Source of the DNA: Rhodospirillaceae bacterium
GTDB lineage: Bacteria; Pseudomonadota; Alphaproteobacteria; Bin65
DNA length: 64,000 bases
Assembly (NCBI GenBank): GCA_011523655.1
Contig: WTGH01000018.1
Location: forward strand, 62,001-126,000
Reading direction: 5' to 3'
The first letter of the stretch is position 1; each line of letters starts with the position of its first letter. The translations under genes and the position numbers were made by a program. The notes below the pieces were generated by a model. That model was not told the origin of the DNA and did no database searches. It saw nothing but the letters and a program-made list of their open reading frames with translations. Shown here one piece after another: positions 53,122 through 61,222 of this stretch.

Positions 53122-53664
53122 ATGCCCGAGAACGAACCCCTTGGGGCCGTACGGCGCTGGCGCCACCCGAACGCGCTCGCCGGCCGGCCCGGCGCCTTCT
53201 GGATCGGGCCGCTGGCGGCCGCCAATCTCGCGCTGCTGGTCGCGGCCTGGTTCCTGCCGATCATGACGCTGACCCGGTTCTGGTTCTGGAGCGACCGGGT
53301 CTCGCTCTGGGAAACGGCGGTGGGCCTGCTGGAACAGGGCGAAATCCTGCTGTTCCTGATCGTCGCCGGCTTCTCGATGGTCTTCCCGGCGGCAAAGCTG
53401 CTCGCCGCCGGCTGGGTCTGGGCGCGGGTCGATGCGGCGAGCGGCGGCGGCCACCGGGCCGTGCGCCTCATGGAGGCGTTGGGCCGCTGGTCGATGATCG
53501 ACGTCTTCGTCGCTGCGCTGATCGTCGTCGCGGTGAAGGTCTCGCTGGTCGCCGATGTCGGGGTGCACAGCGGCATCTACGTCTTCGCCGCCGCCGCCGC
53601 TGGGTCGATCGCCCTGATGGCCTGGATCGGCCGGGCGCTCAGGCGCGCCGCAGCGGGCGCCTGA
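53122..53664 (+). CDS. paraquat-inducible protein A family membrane protein
   Basis: 180-residue membrane protein with four helices. It belongs to the PqiA family as a single-domain version. The diagnostic pieces are WFLPIMTLTRFWFWSDRVSLWETAVGLLEQGEILLFLIVAGFSMVFPAAKLL and MEALGRWSMIDVFVAALIVVAVKV. PqiA works with MCE proteins in envelope lipid trafficking in E. coli, but no MCE-domain gene is adjacent here. Confidence 0.87.
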   Translation: MPENEPLGAVRRWRHPNALAGRPGAFWIGPLAAANLALLVAAWFLPIMTLTRFWFWSDRVSLWETAVGLLEQGEILLFLIVAGFSMVFPAAKLLAAGWVWARVDAASGGGHRAVRLMEALGRWSMIDVFVAALIVVAVKVSLVADVGVHSGIYVFAAAAAGSIALMAWIGRALRRAAAGA

Positions 53665-53744
53665 CGCGCCGGAGAGCCGGCTCCGTGCCGCGGTGCCCGC
53701 CGCCAAGCAGAGACAGGCGACGGCGACGATGAGCAGGATGGGCG

Positions 53745-53945
53745 TTATTCGGCTGGTTCGCCTTCGCCCTTGCCGCGAGCGCGACCCGTCAGGCCGAGTC
53801 CTTCGAGCAGGCCGGCCAGCCGCGCGGTTTCCTTTTCAACGGCGGTCAGCCGCGCGCCCAGCCGCCCGGACGTGGTAAGAATCAGCCCGGCCAGCGCCAC
53901 GCCGACGGCGCAAATGGCAACGATTATCGCGGTATCGCCTTCCAT
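53745..53945 (-). CDS. small membrane-anchored coiled-coil protein
   Basis: 66-residue putative protein. One hydrophobic helix (AIIVAICAVGVALAGLILTT) is followed by a heptad-like helix (GRLGARLTAVEKETARLAGLLEGLGL) and a charged tail. Layout matches the two paralogous mini-proteins just upstream (membrane helix, then coiled coil with xRVARVEGxL). I know no function; proteins of this build are common as unannotated genes in alphaproteobacteria. No strong ribosome site is seen. Confidence 0.6.
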   Translation of the reverse strand: MEGDTAIIVAICAVGVALAGLILTTSGRLGARLTAVEKETARLAGLLEGLGLTGRARGKGEGEPAE

Positions 53946-53978
53946 GCGTCTTGCAATGTTCGACTATGGCAAATGGCG

Positions 53979-54176
53979 TCAAGCGGCGTCGCGGCTTCGA
54001 TCGAGGCCCGGCGCGCCGGAGAGCCTGCCTTCCACACGGGCGACGCGCTCCTTGATTGCGCTCAGTTCCTTATGCATGTCGTTGAAGCAATCCTGCCAGC
54101 GGGAATCGACGCGCCACATGAAACCGAGAATGGCCAGCGCCGTCGCAATCACGGTGAGGATCGTCGGATATTCCAT
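53979..54176 (-). CDS. small membrane/coiled-coil protein, tandem paralogue A
   Basis: 65-residue putative protein: a membrane helix (MEYPTILTVIATALAILGFMW), then RVDSRWQDCFNDMHKELSAIKERVARVEGRLSG, a charged amphipathic coiled coil. It is nearly identical to the product of 54245-54445, lacking about four residues in the middle. Synonymous base changes between the two copies, with protein sequence kept, argue that it is translated. Function unknown. A possible ribosome site is CTGGAG before the ATG at 54176. Confidence 0.65.
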   Translation of the reverse strand: MEYPTILTVIATALAILGFMWRVDSRWQDCFNDMHKELSAIKERVARVEGRLSGAPGLDRSRDAA

Positions 54177-54244
54177 GCAAACAGTACTCCAGATTGCCGG
54201 ACTGCGCCGACAACGCAACTCAAGCCCCCCATTCGAGACCGGGA

Positions 54245-54445
54245 CTACGACCGCTTTTCCCGGCCCGGCGCGCCGGAAAGCATACCCTCGACATGAGCAA
54301 CACGTTCCTTGATCGCGCTCAGTTCCTTCTGCAGGTCATTCTGCAAATCGTTGAAGCGATCCTGCCAGCGCGCATCGACGCGCCACATGAAGCCGAGAAT
54401 GGCCAGCGCCGTCGCGATTACGGTCAGGATTGTCGGATATTCCAT
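54245..54445 (-). CDS. small membrane/coiled-coil protein, tandem paralogue B
   Basis: 66-residue putative protein, the tandem duplicate of 53979-54176. It shares MEYPTILTVIATALAILGFM exactly and then has RVDARWQDRFNDLQNDLQKELSAIKERVAHVEGMLSG. Many codon differences with the copy are silent (for example in the ILTVIATALAI stretch), suggesting selection on the peptide. The coiled-coil half resembles XhlA-like or phage-type small proteins only in layout. Function is unknown. Confidence 0.65.
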   Translation of the reverse strand: MEYPTILTVIATALAILGFMWRVDARWQDRFNDLQNDLQKELSAIKERVAHVEGMLSGAPGREKRS

Positions 54446-54636
54446 GCGGCGCGCTATCCCGGTGCCGGTTCAATGCCCGAGCCAAAACATTTGCAGTACA
54501 AATAATAGCGCCCTGCGGTTAATCCGTCAACCTGCCTGTCGTCCCCGCGCTACGGCGGGCCGGGAGCGTCTCGAAACCGAAATTGCCCCGGAGCGGGACG
54601 CCCCGCCGCCGCGGCTCAACCTGAGGCGGACAGGCT

Positions 54637-55128
54637 CTAGAAGAACACCATCAGCAGCACGATGCCGGCCACGCCGCCCAGAATGAAGGCGATGGCGCTG
54701 ACGATGCCGGTCAGCGTCGCCCAGTCGGCGGCGCGCCAGGTCTGTCCTTCGATGTTAAACATGACCTCGGACCGGTCGCCGTCGCCGTCGACAAAGCGCT
54801 TCAGCGCGGTCTCGCTGCCATGCGCTTCCTTGATGGAAACGACGGTCACCAGAAACATCGTCAGGGCCGACGTCAGCGTGCCGATGCCGAATATCAACAC
54901 GGTCGCCAGCGCGAACCAGTGGAACACGCCCTCGACCCCGCCGGTCGTGGCGCCGCTCATGAAGCCGATGATCAGCGCCGTGCCGGCGCCGTTGCCGAAC
55001 AGCAGGAAACGCGTCGACTCGAGCAGATTCCGGAACATGATGTTCCGCCGCATGGAGACAACCTTGTAGCCCTCGCGAAGCCACTCCTCGGCGGTTTCCT
55101 CGCGTTCGAATTCGTTGATTTTCTTCAC
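54637..55128 (-). CDS. small polytopic membrane protein of the SPFH operon
   Basis: 163-residue protein that I do not recognise. A charged N-terminal segment (EFEREETAEEWLREGYKVVSMRRN) is followed by about four hydrophobic helices: FLLFGNGAGTALIIGFMSGA, FHWFALATVLIFGIGTLTSALTMFLVTVV and, after a short loop with RFVDGDGDRSEVMFN, TLTGIVSAIAFILGGVAGIVLLMVFF. Its ATG overlaps the stop of the binding-protein gene in an ATGA arrangement, so it is translationally coupled as the fifth gene of the operon. It may be a membrane partner of the SPFH proteins or of the permease. Confidence 0.78.
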   Translation of the reverse strand: MKKINEFEREETAEEWLREGYKVVSMRRNIMFRNLLESTRFLLFGNGAGTALIIGFMSGATTGGVEGVFHWFALATVLIFGIGTLTSALTMFLVTVVSIKEAHGSETALKRFVDGDGDRSEVMFNIEGQTWRAADWATLTGIVSAIAFILGGVAGIVLLMVFF

Positions 55129-56312
55129 TCGGCCGTCACCTTGTCAGGATTGTCGTTCGAATATTCGATGAGCCGCACATAGTCGGAACCCGCATTGCTA
55201 CCGGCGGCGAAGGAAATGACCCAGTCATCGATGCCGACGGGCTTCGTCGCCAGCGCGGACGCCAGGAATTTCTCGCGGGTCGGTTCATCCGGCATCCGTT
55301 CCAGGACCGCTATGACGAACCGGCCGACGATATAGCCTTCCAGGCTGTACGGCCCGGCGACGCGGGCGGTAGCCTCCGGGCTGGCCCGCCTGTACCGTGC
55401 AAGCGCCGACCGGAACCGCCGTACCAGTGCAATGCTCCCCTTGCGGACGTCCGGCGTTATCCTGGCGACGACCGCCGGTTCGAAGGAGCGGTCCAGCGAT
55501 CTCCTGAGCAGATCGGTATTCACGATGGACAGCAGCCCCACGGCATAGGTGTCGCCGAGGGTCCGCGCCATGTTGATCGCATCCACGGCGTTCGTCGTGG
55601 TGGTCGCGAGCATGACGACGTCCAGGTCGGCCTTCTGCAGCAGAAACACGCTGCTATGAACCGAATGCGAGTGCCAGGAATAGGACGCCTTGGCCAGTAT
55701 GGGCAGGCCCAGGGCCTTCAGCGCTTCGTGGTAGCTGTTCAGGACGGACCGGCCGAACGCATCGTCCTGGTAGATGACGCCGAACCGGCGGGCGCCCAAC
55801 TTGTTGAACATGTGGGAAACCAGCCGGCGCGTTTCCTCGCCATAGGAGGTCCGCAGGTTGACCACGTTCGGAAATCGCTTGCGGTCGCGCAGGAAATCCG
55901 CGCCCGACACGATTCCGACGAACGGCATTTTCGCGCGGCGCAGTATCGGAGCCATGCGCCGCGCCGTCGGAGAGCCGATGCCGCCGATGATCGCGAACAC
56001 GTTGTTGTCGGAGACGAATTTCATCGCATCGGCGGCGGCCTTTTCCGCCTGATATTCGTGGTCCCGCGACACCAGCTCGAGTCTCCGGCCGTTGACGCCT
56101 CCCTGCAGGTTGCGTTCGTGGAAAGCGGCAAGAATGCCGGCGCTGACCTGCAGACCGGCGTGCCCGCACGGGCCGGAGAGACAACTGCTTTGACCGAATG
56201 TAATCGAATCGGCCGTCACGCCCGGCGCCTTGGCCCCGGAGCCCCCCGAACCGCCGACTAGGAATAGCAACACAAGCATGAAAACTGAAAGCGGCCTAAC
56301 GGCTACGGCCAT
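55125..56312 (-). CDS. periplasmic type-1 (Leu/Ile/Val-type) binding protein
   Basis: 395-residue periplasmic binding protein of the branched-chain amino-acid ABC type. A signal peptide (RPLSVFMLVLLFLVGGSGGSGAK) precedes SITFGQSSCLSGPCGHAGLQVSAGILAAFHERNLQGGVNGRRLELVSRDHEYQAEKAAADAMKFV, the standard LivJ/K-like opening, and IIGGIGSPTARRMAPIL follows. No ABC permease or ATPase accompanies it, so it probably acts as a sensor or accessory protein. Only one base separates the upstream SPFH gene's stop from its ATG, and its own stop overlaps the next gene. Ligand unknown; the SSCLSGPC pair of cysteines may form a disulfide. Confidence 0.83.
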   Translation of the reverse strand: MAVAVRPLSVFMLVLLFLVGGSGGSGAKAPGVTADSITFGQSSCLSGPCGHAGLQVSAGILAAFHERNLQGGVNGRRLELVSRDHEYQAEKAAADAMKFVSDNNVFAIIGGIGSPTARRMAPILRRAKMPFVGIVSGADFLRDRKRFPNVVNLRTSYGEETRRLVSHMFNKLGARRFGVIYQDDAFGRSVLNSYHEALKALGLPILAKASYSWHSHSVHSSVFLLQKADLDVVMLATTTTNAVDAINMARTLGDTYAVGLLSIVNTDLLRRSLDRSFEPAVVARITPDVRKGSIALVRRFRSALARYRRASPEATARVAGPYSLEGYIVGRFVIAVLERMPDEPTREKFLASALATKPVGIDDWVISFAAGSNAGSDYVRLIEYSNDNPDKVTAE

Positions 56313-56313
56313 C

Positions 56314-57759
56314 TCATTTCTCTGACTTCGCAGTTGCGGTTTTCGCCCGCTTTTCTTTTTCCGGCTTTGCCTTCGGCGGTTTCCCCGGCTTTGCACCCGC
56401 CGTTTTTGCCGGCTTCGGCCCGGCTTTCCTTGCCCGGGCGGGTGCCTCATCGTCTTCTTCGTCGGTCCGGACGGTCGTTCGGGTCACCAGCGGCCGTTCG
56501 TTTTTCTCCGCCGATGCCGCGACGCCGGTCGACGCGACATGGCGATGGCTGAAGATGGAGAGATCGTCGAAGATCAGGGACCGCGGCCGGGCGCTGCTCA
56601 GATGGTGGCGTTCGCTGCCCGCTGCGTGAAGACGCCCGCTGATCAGGAAACGGTCCGCCCCGGTATTCTCGAAACCGTGGCGGCGTTTCTCGCTGGCGGT
56701 GGTCAGGGAACGGCGTCCGCCGACCAGCTGGTCTCTTACGGTCGCAGGCCGCCCGGAAGCGCCGGCCGATGCGACCCCAGCCGGTATGCGGCCGACACCC
56801 GGCACGAAGCCGTCGACCATATTGATGTCGATCGCCGAAGCATCGCCGGGATTGACCGCCGAAAGCGTCGCGTCGCGGAAAATACTGCGCATCCGCTGCC
56901 AATAGCGCGTCACCGTCACCGAAGAGGACTGTTTGCGATAGACGGTCAGCAACTCCGAAAACATCTTGGCGCTGCTTCCCGCCTGCATCAGACGCTCCTT
57001 CGCCCTGGCTCGGGCGTTCGTCACCACGGCCTCGGCCTGGCCCCTGCTGCGCGCCAGAAGCTGCTCCGTTCTCCGTCTCGCGTCGCTGACCGACTGGATG
57101 CTCTCCGCGATTGCGTCGCTGACGTCCCGGAACGCCGCGACGGTTTCCTCGATGGGCCGCAAATCGACGATATTGAGCGCCAGCAGTTCGATGCCGATAT
57201 CGTTGGCCTTCAGATAGGCCGTGGTGCTCTTGAACAGGTGCGCCTGGATGAGGTCGCGGTTGTTGGTAAAGATCAGGTCGATATAGTTCCTGCCCATAAT
57301 GTCGATCAGGCGTTCGCGCACGATCAGCGTCAGGACGGTTTCGGGATCGACCGTTGCGTAGAGGTAATTTCTCAGGTCGCCGATTTTGAACTGCAGCGCG
57401 ACATCGGCTTCGAACAGATTCGCGTCGCCCGAGAGTATCGAAAAGGAGACGGCGCCCTTTTTGCCCTGCGTCGCAACGTTGCTTCGGGTTATGCGCATGA
57501 CCTTGCGGACCCGGGCCCGTTCGACGAACGGCAGGGCGTAGTGCAGCCCCGGCGGAATTTTCAAGTTCACCACCTTGCCGAAACGGGTCAGCACCGCTTC
57601 TTCTTCTTTCTTTACGACGTAGAAGCCGCTCGCCAGGACCGCCAGCACCGCAAGGGCCGACAGCGACGCGGAGATGATCTTCCTCCGCGCGCCCAGAAAA
57701 TCGAAAACCGCGTAGATGGCGCGTGTACTCGGCGCCAGGTCTTCGGGAATTTCCGGCAT
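56314..57759 (-). CDS. HflK-like SPFH (band 7) membrane protein with basic tail
   Basis: 481-residue SPFH-domain protein. One N-terminal helix (IISASLSALAVLAVLASGFYVV) anchors it. The band-7 domain follows (EEEAVLTRFGKVVNLKIPPGLHYALPFVERARVRKVMRI, then LQFKIGDLRNYLYATVDPETVL). A helical region (AAFRDVSDAIAESIQSVSDARRRTEQLLARSRGQAEAVVTNARARAKERLMQAG) is the coiled-coil part typical of HflK. The last 150 residues are low-complexity and rich in Lys, Ala and Pro, unlike ordinary HflK. It probably pairs with the HflC-like product encoded just upstream. True FtsH-associated hflKC should be elsewhere in the genome. Confidence 0.85.
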   Translation of the reverse strand: MPEIPEDLAPSTRAIYAVFDFLGARRKIISASLSALAVLAVLASGFYVVKKEEEAVLTRFGKVVNLKIPPGLHYALPFVERARVRKVMRITRSNVATQGKKGAVSFSILSGDANLFEADVALQFKIGDLRNYLYATVDPETVLTLIVRERLIDIMGRNYIDLIFTNNRDLIQAHLFKSTTAYLKANDIGIELLALNIVDLRPIEETVAAFRDVSDAIAESIQSVSDARRRTEQLLARSRGQAEAVVTNARARAKERLMQAGSSAKMFSELLTVYRKQSSSVTVTRYWQRMRSIFRDATLSAVNPGDASAIDINMVDGFVPGVGRIPAGVASAGASGRPATVRDQLVGGRRSLTTASEKRRHGFENTGADRFLISGRLHAAGSERHHLSSARPRSLIFDDLSIFSHRHVASTGVAASAEKNERPLVTRTTVRTDEEDDEAPARARKAGPKPAKTAGAKPGKPPKAKPEKEKRAKTATAKSEK

Positions 57760-57771
57760 GGCTTCGGCCCG

Positions 57772-58698
57772 CTATTCCTGCGCCTTCGCCGGGCCCGGCG
57801 GCTGGCCCGGCGTCGGAACCGTCCTGCCGTCGAGATATTTGAACAGTTCGTTGTCGGCGGGCAGGATCAGGGTTGTGTTCTTGTCGATGATCGAATCGTA
57901 GCTGTCGAGCGCCCGGATGAACTTGTAGAAGGCCGGATCCTGGCGGTAGGCCGCGGACAGCGTTTTCAGGGCATCGGCCTCGGCGCGGCCGAGGATGGCG
58001 GTCGCTTCGGCATGGGCGGCCGCCATGATCTTCTGATGTTCGTTGATCGCGAACGCCTCGATACCGATGGCCCGTTCCTCGCCCTCGCTGCGGTAGCGCG
58101 CGGCGATGCGGGCGCGTTCGGAAATCATCCGCTTGATGACGCTGGGGCGGTTTTCCGCCGGCAGGGTGTATTCGACCAGTCCGGCGCGCAGCACATCGAT
58201 GCCGTAATCCGATGCGGCGACGGATTTGATCTGATCGAGAATTTCCCCGGCGATCTTGGCCATGTCCTCATGCGCCAGGCCGAGGCTGACGAAGGCGTCC
58301 CGCGACTTGTTGCTGACGACGATGCCGACGCTCGACCTGTACAGGTCGCTCAGCCGCTTCACGGCATTGGCTTCGGTGCGGATGGCCTCGACGAAACGAA
58401 CGGGATTGGCGACGCGCCACAACAGATAGCCGTCCACCAGGACGTTCTTCTGATCTTCGGTGATGAACTCCTGCTTGAGGCCCGTCAACGGGCGCACGCG
58501 CCGGTCGATCTTGTAGACCATCGAAATCGGCGTCGGCAGCTTGAAATGGAGGCCCGGACCTTTGACCGGCGGAACGATCCTGCCGAAATTGGTCAGGACG
58601 CCCTGCTCCGATTCGTCGATCACATAGTGTATGTCCCAGGCGAGGACGCCCGCGAACAGGACCGCGGCAGCGGCAGCGATGGTCTTGCGCCTGCTCAT
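57772..58698 (-). CDS. HflC-like SPFH (band 7) membrane protein
   Basis: 308-residue SPFH protein. A membrane helix (TIAAAAAVLFAGVLAWDIHYV) leads to ESEQGVLTNFGRIVPPVKGPGLHFKLPTPISMVYKIDRRV, the HflC-type domain start. A coiled-coil region (ISERARIAARYRSEGEERAIGIEAFAINEHQKIMAAAHAEATAILGRAEADALKTL) follows, and then the HflC-typical YRQDPAFYKFIRALDSYDSII with TTLILPADNELFKYL. The ATG overlaps the permease-fusion stop (ATGA), so the two are coupled. It starts 12 bases ahead of the HflK-like gene. Expected to form ring- or cage-like assemblies at the membrane. Confidence 0.88.
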   Translation of the reverse strand: MSRRKTIAAAAAVLFAGVLAWDIHYVIDESEQGVLTNFGRIVPPVKGPGLHFKLPTPISMVYKIDRRVRPLTGLKQEFITEDQKNVLVDGYLLWRVANPVRFVEAIRTEANAVKRLSDLYRSSVGIVVSNKSRDAFVSLGLAHEDMAKIAGEILDQIKSVAASDYGIDVLRAGLVEYTLPAENRPSVIKRMISERARIAARYRSEGEERAIGIEAFAINEHQKIMAAAHAEATAILGRAEADALKTLSAAYRQDPAFYKFIRALDSYDSIIDKNTTLILPADNELFKYLDGRTVPTPGQPPGPAKAQE

Positions 58699-61049
58699 GG
58701 CCGGCCTCCGGAAGTCTGGGTCTTGTGTCCGGCCTTGTCTGCGTGTCCCGGACGCTTGAGGCGCCGGTGCCCGGCGCCGGATGCGCCGTTCGAGTTTTTC
58801 CACACGGCGACCTTTTTCAGCGTTGCCTCATTGGGCACGATGATCTTGCTCCGGCCGGCGAGCGACGTCTCCAGCTTCTCGCGCCACAACATGTAGTGGA
58901 GCACGTCGGGCGCCTCCCGGACGGCGCCGGCAACGTCGCGGATCGCCTTGCTCTCCGCCGCCGACGTCACAGATCTCCGCGCGGCTTCGCCCTTCGCCTG
59001 CTGGACCTCGTAGGCCGCGTTGCCGTGGGCCCGGGGAATCAGCGAGACGGTCAGGCGCTGGGCGTTGACGATGATCCGCTCCCGGTCGTCCTGGGAACTC
59101 GAGACTTCGCGGAACGCGCTCATCGAATCGTTGACGGGGTTGACCGAGAGTAGATTGACTTTCACCAGTTCAATCGCGTCGAGCAGGGCGCTGTCCCCGC
59201 CGGCCATCAGGTTCTTGAACACCCGCCCGATATGGGACTGCAGTTGCGCCCGCTCGACGTTCAGCAACCTGTCGAGCGTCCGCCCTGCCACGAACTTGCG
59301 CAATTCCTTGCGGACATTGTCGCCGATCACCTGCTCCGGATTCGCGACCCGATAGTAGTAGGTGTAGGGGTCCTTGACCCGATACTGCACGTTCAGCGAC
59401 ATCGACATGAGGTTGACGTCGCCGGTGAGATATTCGTTCGCCGTGCCGCTGGTAACGGACTTCACCACCCGCACCGGCCAGCGATCCGCCTGCACGAAGG
59501 GCCAGGGCGCGAGATAGTGGAGGCCGGGCGGCAGATCGCGCCACACCACCGCGCCGAACAGCCGCCCGTAGCCGACCTCGCCGTGCCGCACGACCATGAG
59601 GCCGCTCGCCAGGAAGGCGACGACCAGCGCGGCCAGGATGCCGCCGCCGGCCGGCGTGCGTGGGCGGAACAGGCCCCTGACGGGCTCGTTGCCCGTGAGC
59701 CGGGCCCACCAGCGCCCCAGCGGCGTCGTTACCGGGCGCAGGTTGGAAAACAGGTCCTGATAGCCGGTCTTGAACGCGCCGGCCCGGAAGCGCCAGAGCA
59801 TGAGGGCGAAGAGACCGAATGCACCGGCCCATTGCAGGGTCAGGAGCGCCGGCGAATCGGACGCGTCGAGATTGACCGCAAGCGACAGGCCGAAGGCGAT
59901 CATCAGGAGGTCGACGGCGATGCCCAGCGCCAGCGTTACGGCGATCACGGAACCGACATAGACCGAGGCGAACCGCGCGCCGAACTGGCTCGCGACGATG
60001 GCGATGGTGCCGGTATTGGTCGCCGGGCCGGTCATCAGGAAGATGAGTGCAGCGCCCGGGCTGAAACCCTTGGCGACGAGGGCCGCGGCGATCGGGGTGC
60101 TGGCGGAGGCGCAGATGTACAGCGGGATCCCGACGAGGACCATGACGGGATAGGAGAGCCAGCGGGCGTATTCGTAGGCCATGAGGTCGCCGGGAATGGC
60201 CAGGTAGATGACGCCGCCCAGCAGCACGCCGACCAGCAGCGCGAAAAGAATGTCGTCCGCGACCTCGATGAAGCCGTAGCGCAGGATGTGTCTGCAGACG
60301 GTGCTGAAGGAGAGGCCGCTGAGATCGCGCCCGCCGACCGTCGGCGGCTCGGTGCGGACTTCGGGAAGCGACAGGAACTCCCGGTAGAATTCGGGCTTGA
60401 TCCAGGTCATCGACCGGGCGCGCCCGACGCCCTGGTTCATACGCGCCAGCCAGGTCACGAAGAAGGCCTTGAAGGCGGCCGGGCTGATGTAGCAGTCGTC
60501 GTCGCCCGGGATCAGCGTCTTGTGGCTGTGATCGTGGCCGTCGTGGTCGTGGGAATGGTCGTGGCCGTGATGGTCGTGATCGTGGTGGTCGTGATCGTGG
60601 TCGGCGTCGCCGGCCGCCGGCTCGTCGGCGTCGGCGCCGCGGATCATCCCGATGCAGAAAATGCCCGCCACGACGCCGGTAATGAAGCTGATGAGCGGCC
60701 GGACCACCGCGGCCACGGGGCCGAAGAACGCGTTGGTGACGAGGATCGAATCCGCGCCCGTCTCCGGAGCGGTGATCAGGAACGACATGCAGGACGAACG
60801 CGAGGCCCCCTTGCGCCGCATTTCGGCGACGACCGGGACCACGGAACAGCTGCACAGCGGCATCGGCACGCCGATGGCGGCGCTGGACGCGACGGATTTC
60901 AGGCTGTCATGGCGCAGCCATTTCAGGACCGCGTCCCGCGAAATGAAGACGTGAATCAGCCCTGCCAGGAACAGGCCGAGCAGAAGCATCGGCCCGAGCA
61001 GCAGAAAAGAAGACCAGAGAAAATCAAGAAAAAGGATTAAGTTTTCCAC
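58695..61049 (-). CDS. YraQ/SO_0444-type permease fused to an SPFH domain
   Basis: 784-residue fusion. Residues 1-390 are a DUF318/ArsP_1 (YraQ, SO_0444 Cu/Zn) permease: LLLGPMLLLGLFLAGLIH, the hallmark GVPMPLCSCSVVPVVAEMRRKG with the CxC pair near 66-68, and the second-half motif LYICASASTPIAAALVAKGFSPGAALIFLMTGPATNTGTI. A His/Asp-rich loop (about 150-176, repeated HDHDHHDHDHHGHDH) binds metal. A further helix at about 400-420 and another at 470-487 (ILAALVVAFLASGLMVV) lead into a band-7 domain from about 488 to 740 (EVGYGRLFGAVVWRDLPPGLHYLAPWPF). GTG 61049 was chosen because GGGAAAG precedes it and the family starts there; GTG 61085 is possible. No stop interrupts the join. Confidence 0.87.
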   Translation of the reverse strand: MENLILFLDFLWSSFLLLGPMLLLGLFLAGLIHVFISRDAVLKWLRHDSLKSVASSAAIGVPMPLCSCSVVPVVAEMRRKGASRSSCMSFLITAPETGADSILVTNAFFGPVAAVVRPLISFITGVVAGIFCIGMIRGADADEPAAGDADHDHDHHDHDHHGHDHSHDHDGHDHSHKTLIPGDDDCYISPAAFKAFFVTWLARMNQGVGRARSMTWIKPEFYREFLSLPEVRTEPPTVGGRDLSGLSFSTVCRHILRYGFIEVADDILFALLVGVLLGGVIYLAIPGDLMAYEYARWLSYPVMVLVGIPLYICASASTPIAAALVAKGFSPGAALIFLMTGPATNTGTIAIVASQFGARFASVYVGSVIAVTLALGIAVDLLMIAFGLSLAVNLDASDSPALLTLQWAGAFGLFALMLWRFRAGAFKTGYQDLFSNLRPVTTPLGRWWARLTGNEPVRGLFRPRTPAGGGILAALVVAFLASGLMVVRHGEVGYGRLFGAVVWRDLPPGLHYLAPWPFVQADRWPVRVVKSVTSGTANEYLTGDVNLMSMSLNVQYRVKDPYTYYYRVANPEQVIGDNVRKELRKFVAGRTLDRLLNVERAQLQSHIGRVFKNLMAGGDSALLDAIELVKVNLLSVNPVNDSMSAFREVSSSQDDRERIIVNAQRLTVSLIPRAHGNAAYEVQQAKGEAARRSVTSAAESKAIRDVAGAVREAPDVLHYMLWREKLETSLAGRSKIIVPNEATLKKVAVWKNSNGASGAGHRRLKRPGHADKAGHKTQTSGGRP

Positions 61050-61222
61050 CAAGCTTTCCCGCGCAGTTTGCGCCCAAAAAAACACTATGTCGCGACAGCG
61101 GGAGCGATGTCAACAATTGCCGCGCGAGGACTATTTCCATTCGCCGAAACCGAAAAGAAATTCAATTAGTTGCAAAAAACCGACCGCCATGTTGCAGGAA
61201 ATTTATGCATTGTAGTTTTGCG

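Noticed and set aside
56314-58698. Assignment of the two SPFH genes as the housekeeping hflK and hflC
   Set aside because: Gene order, the fused permease partner, the long basic tail and the Zur-like site argue for a specialised paralogous pair; symbols were therefore left empty.
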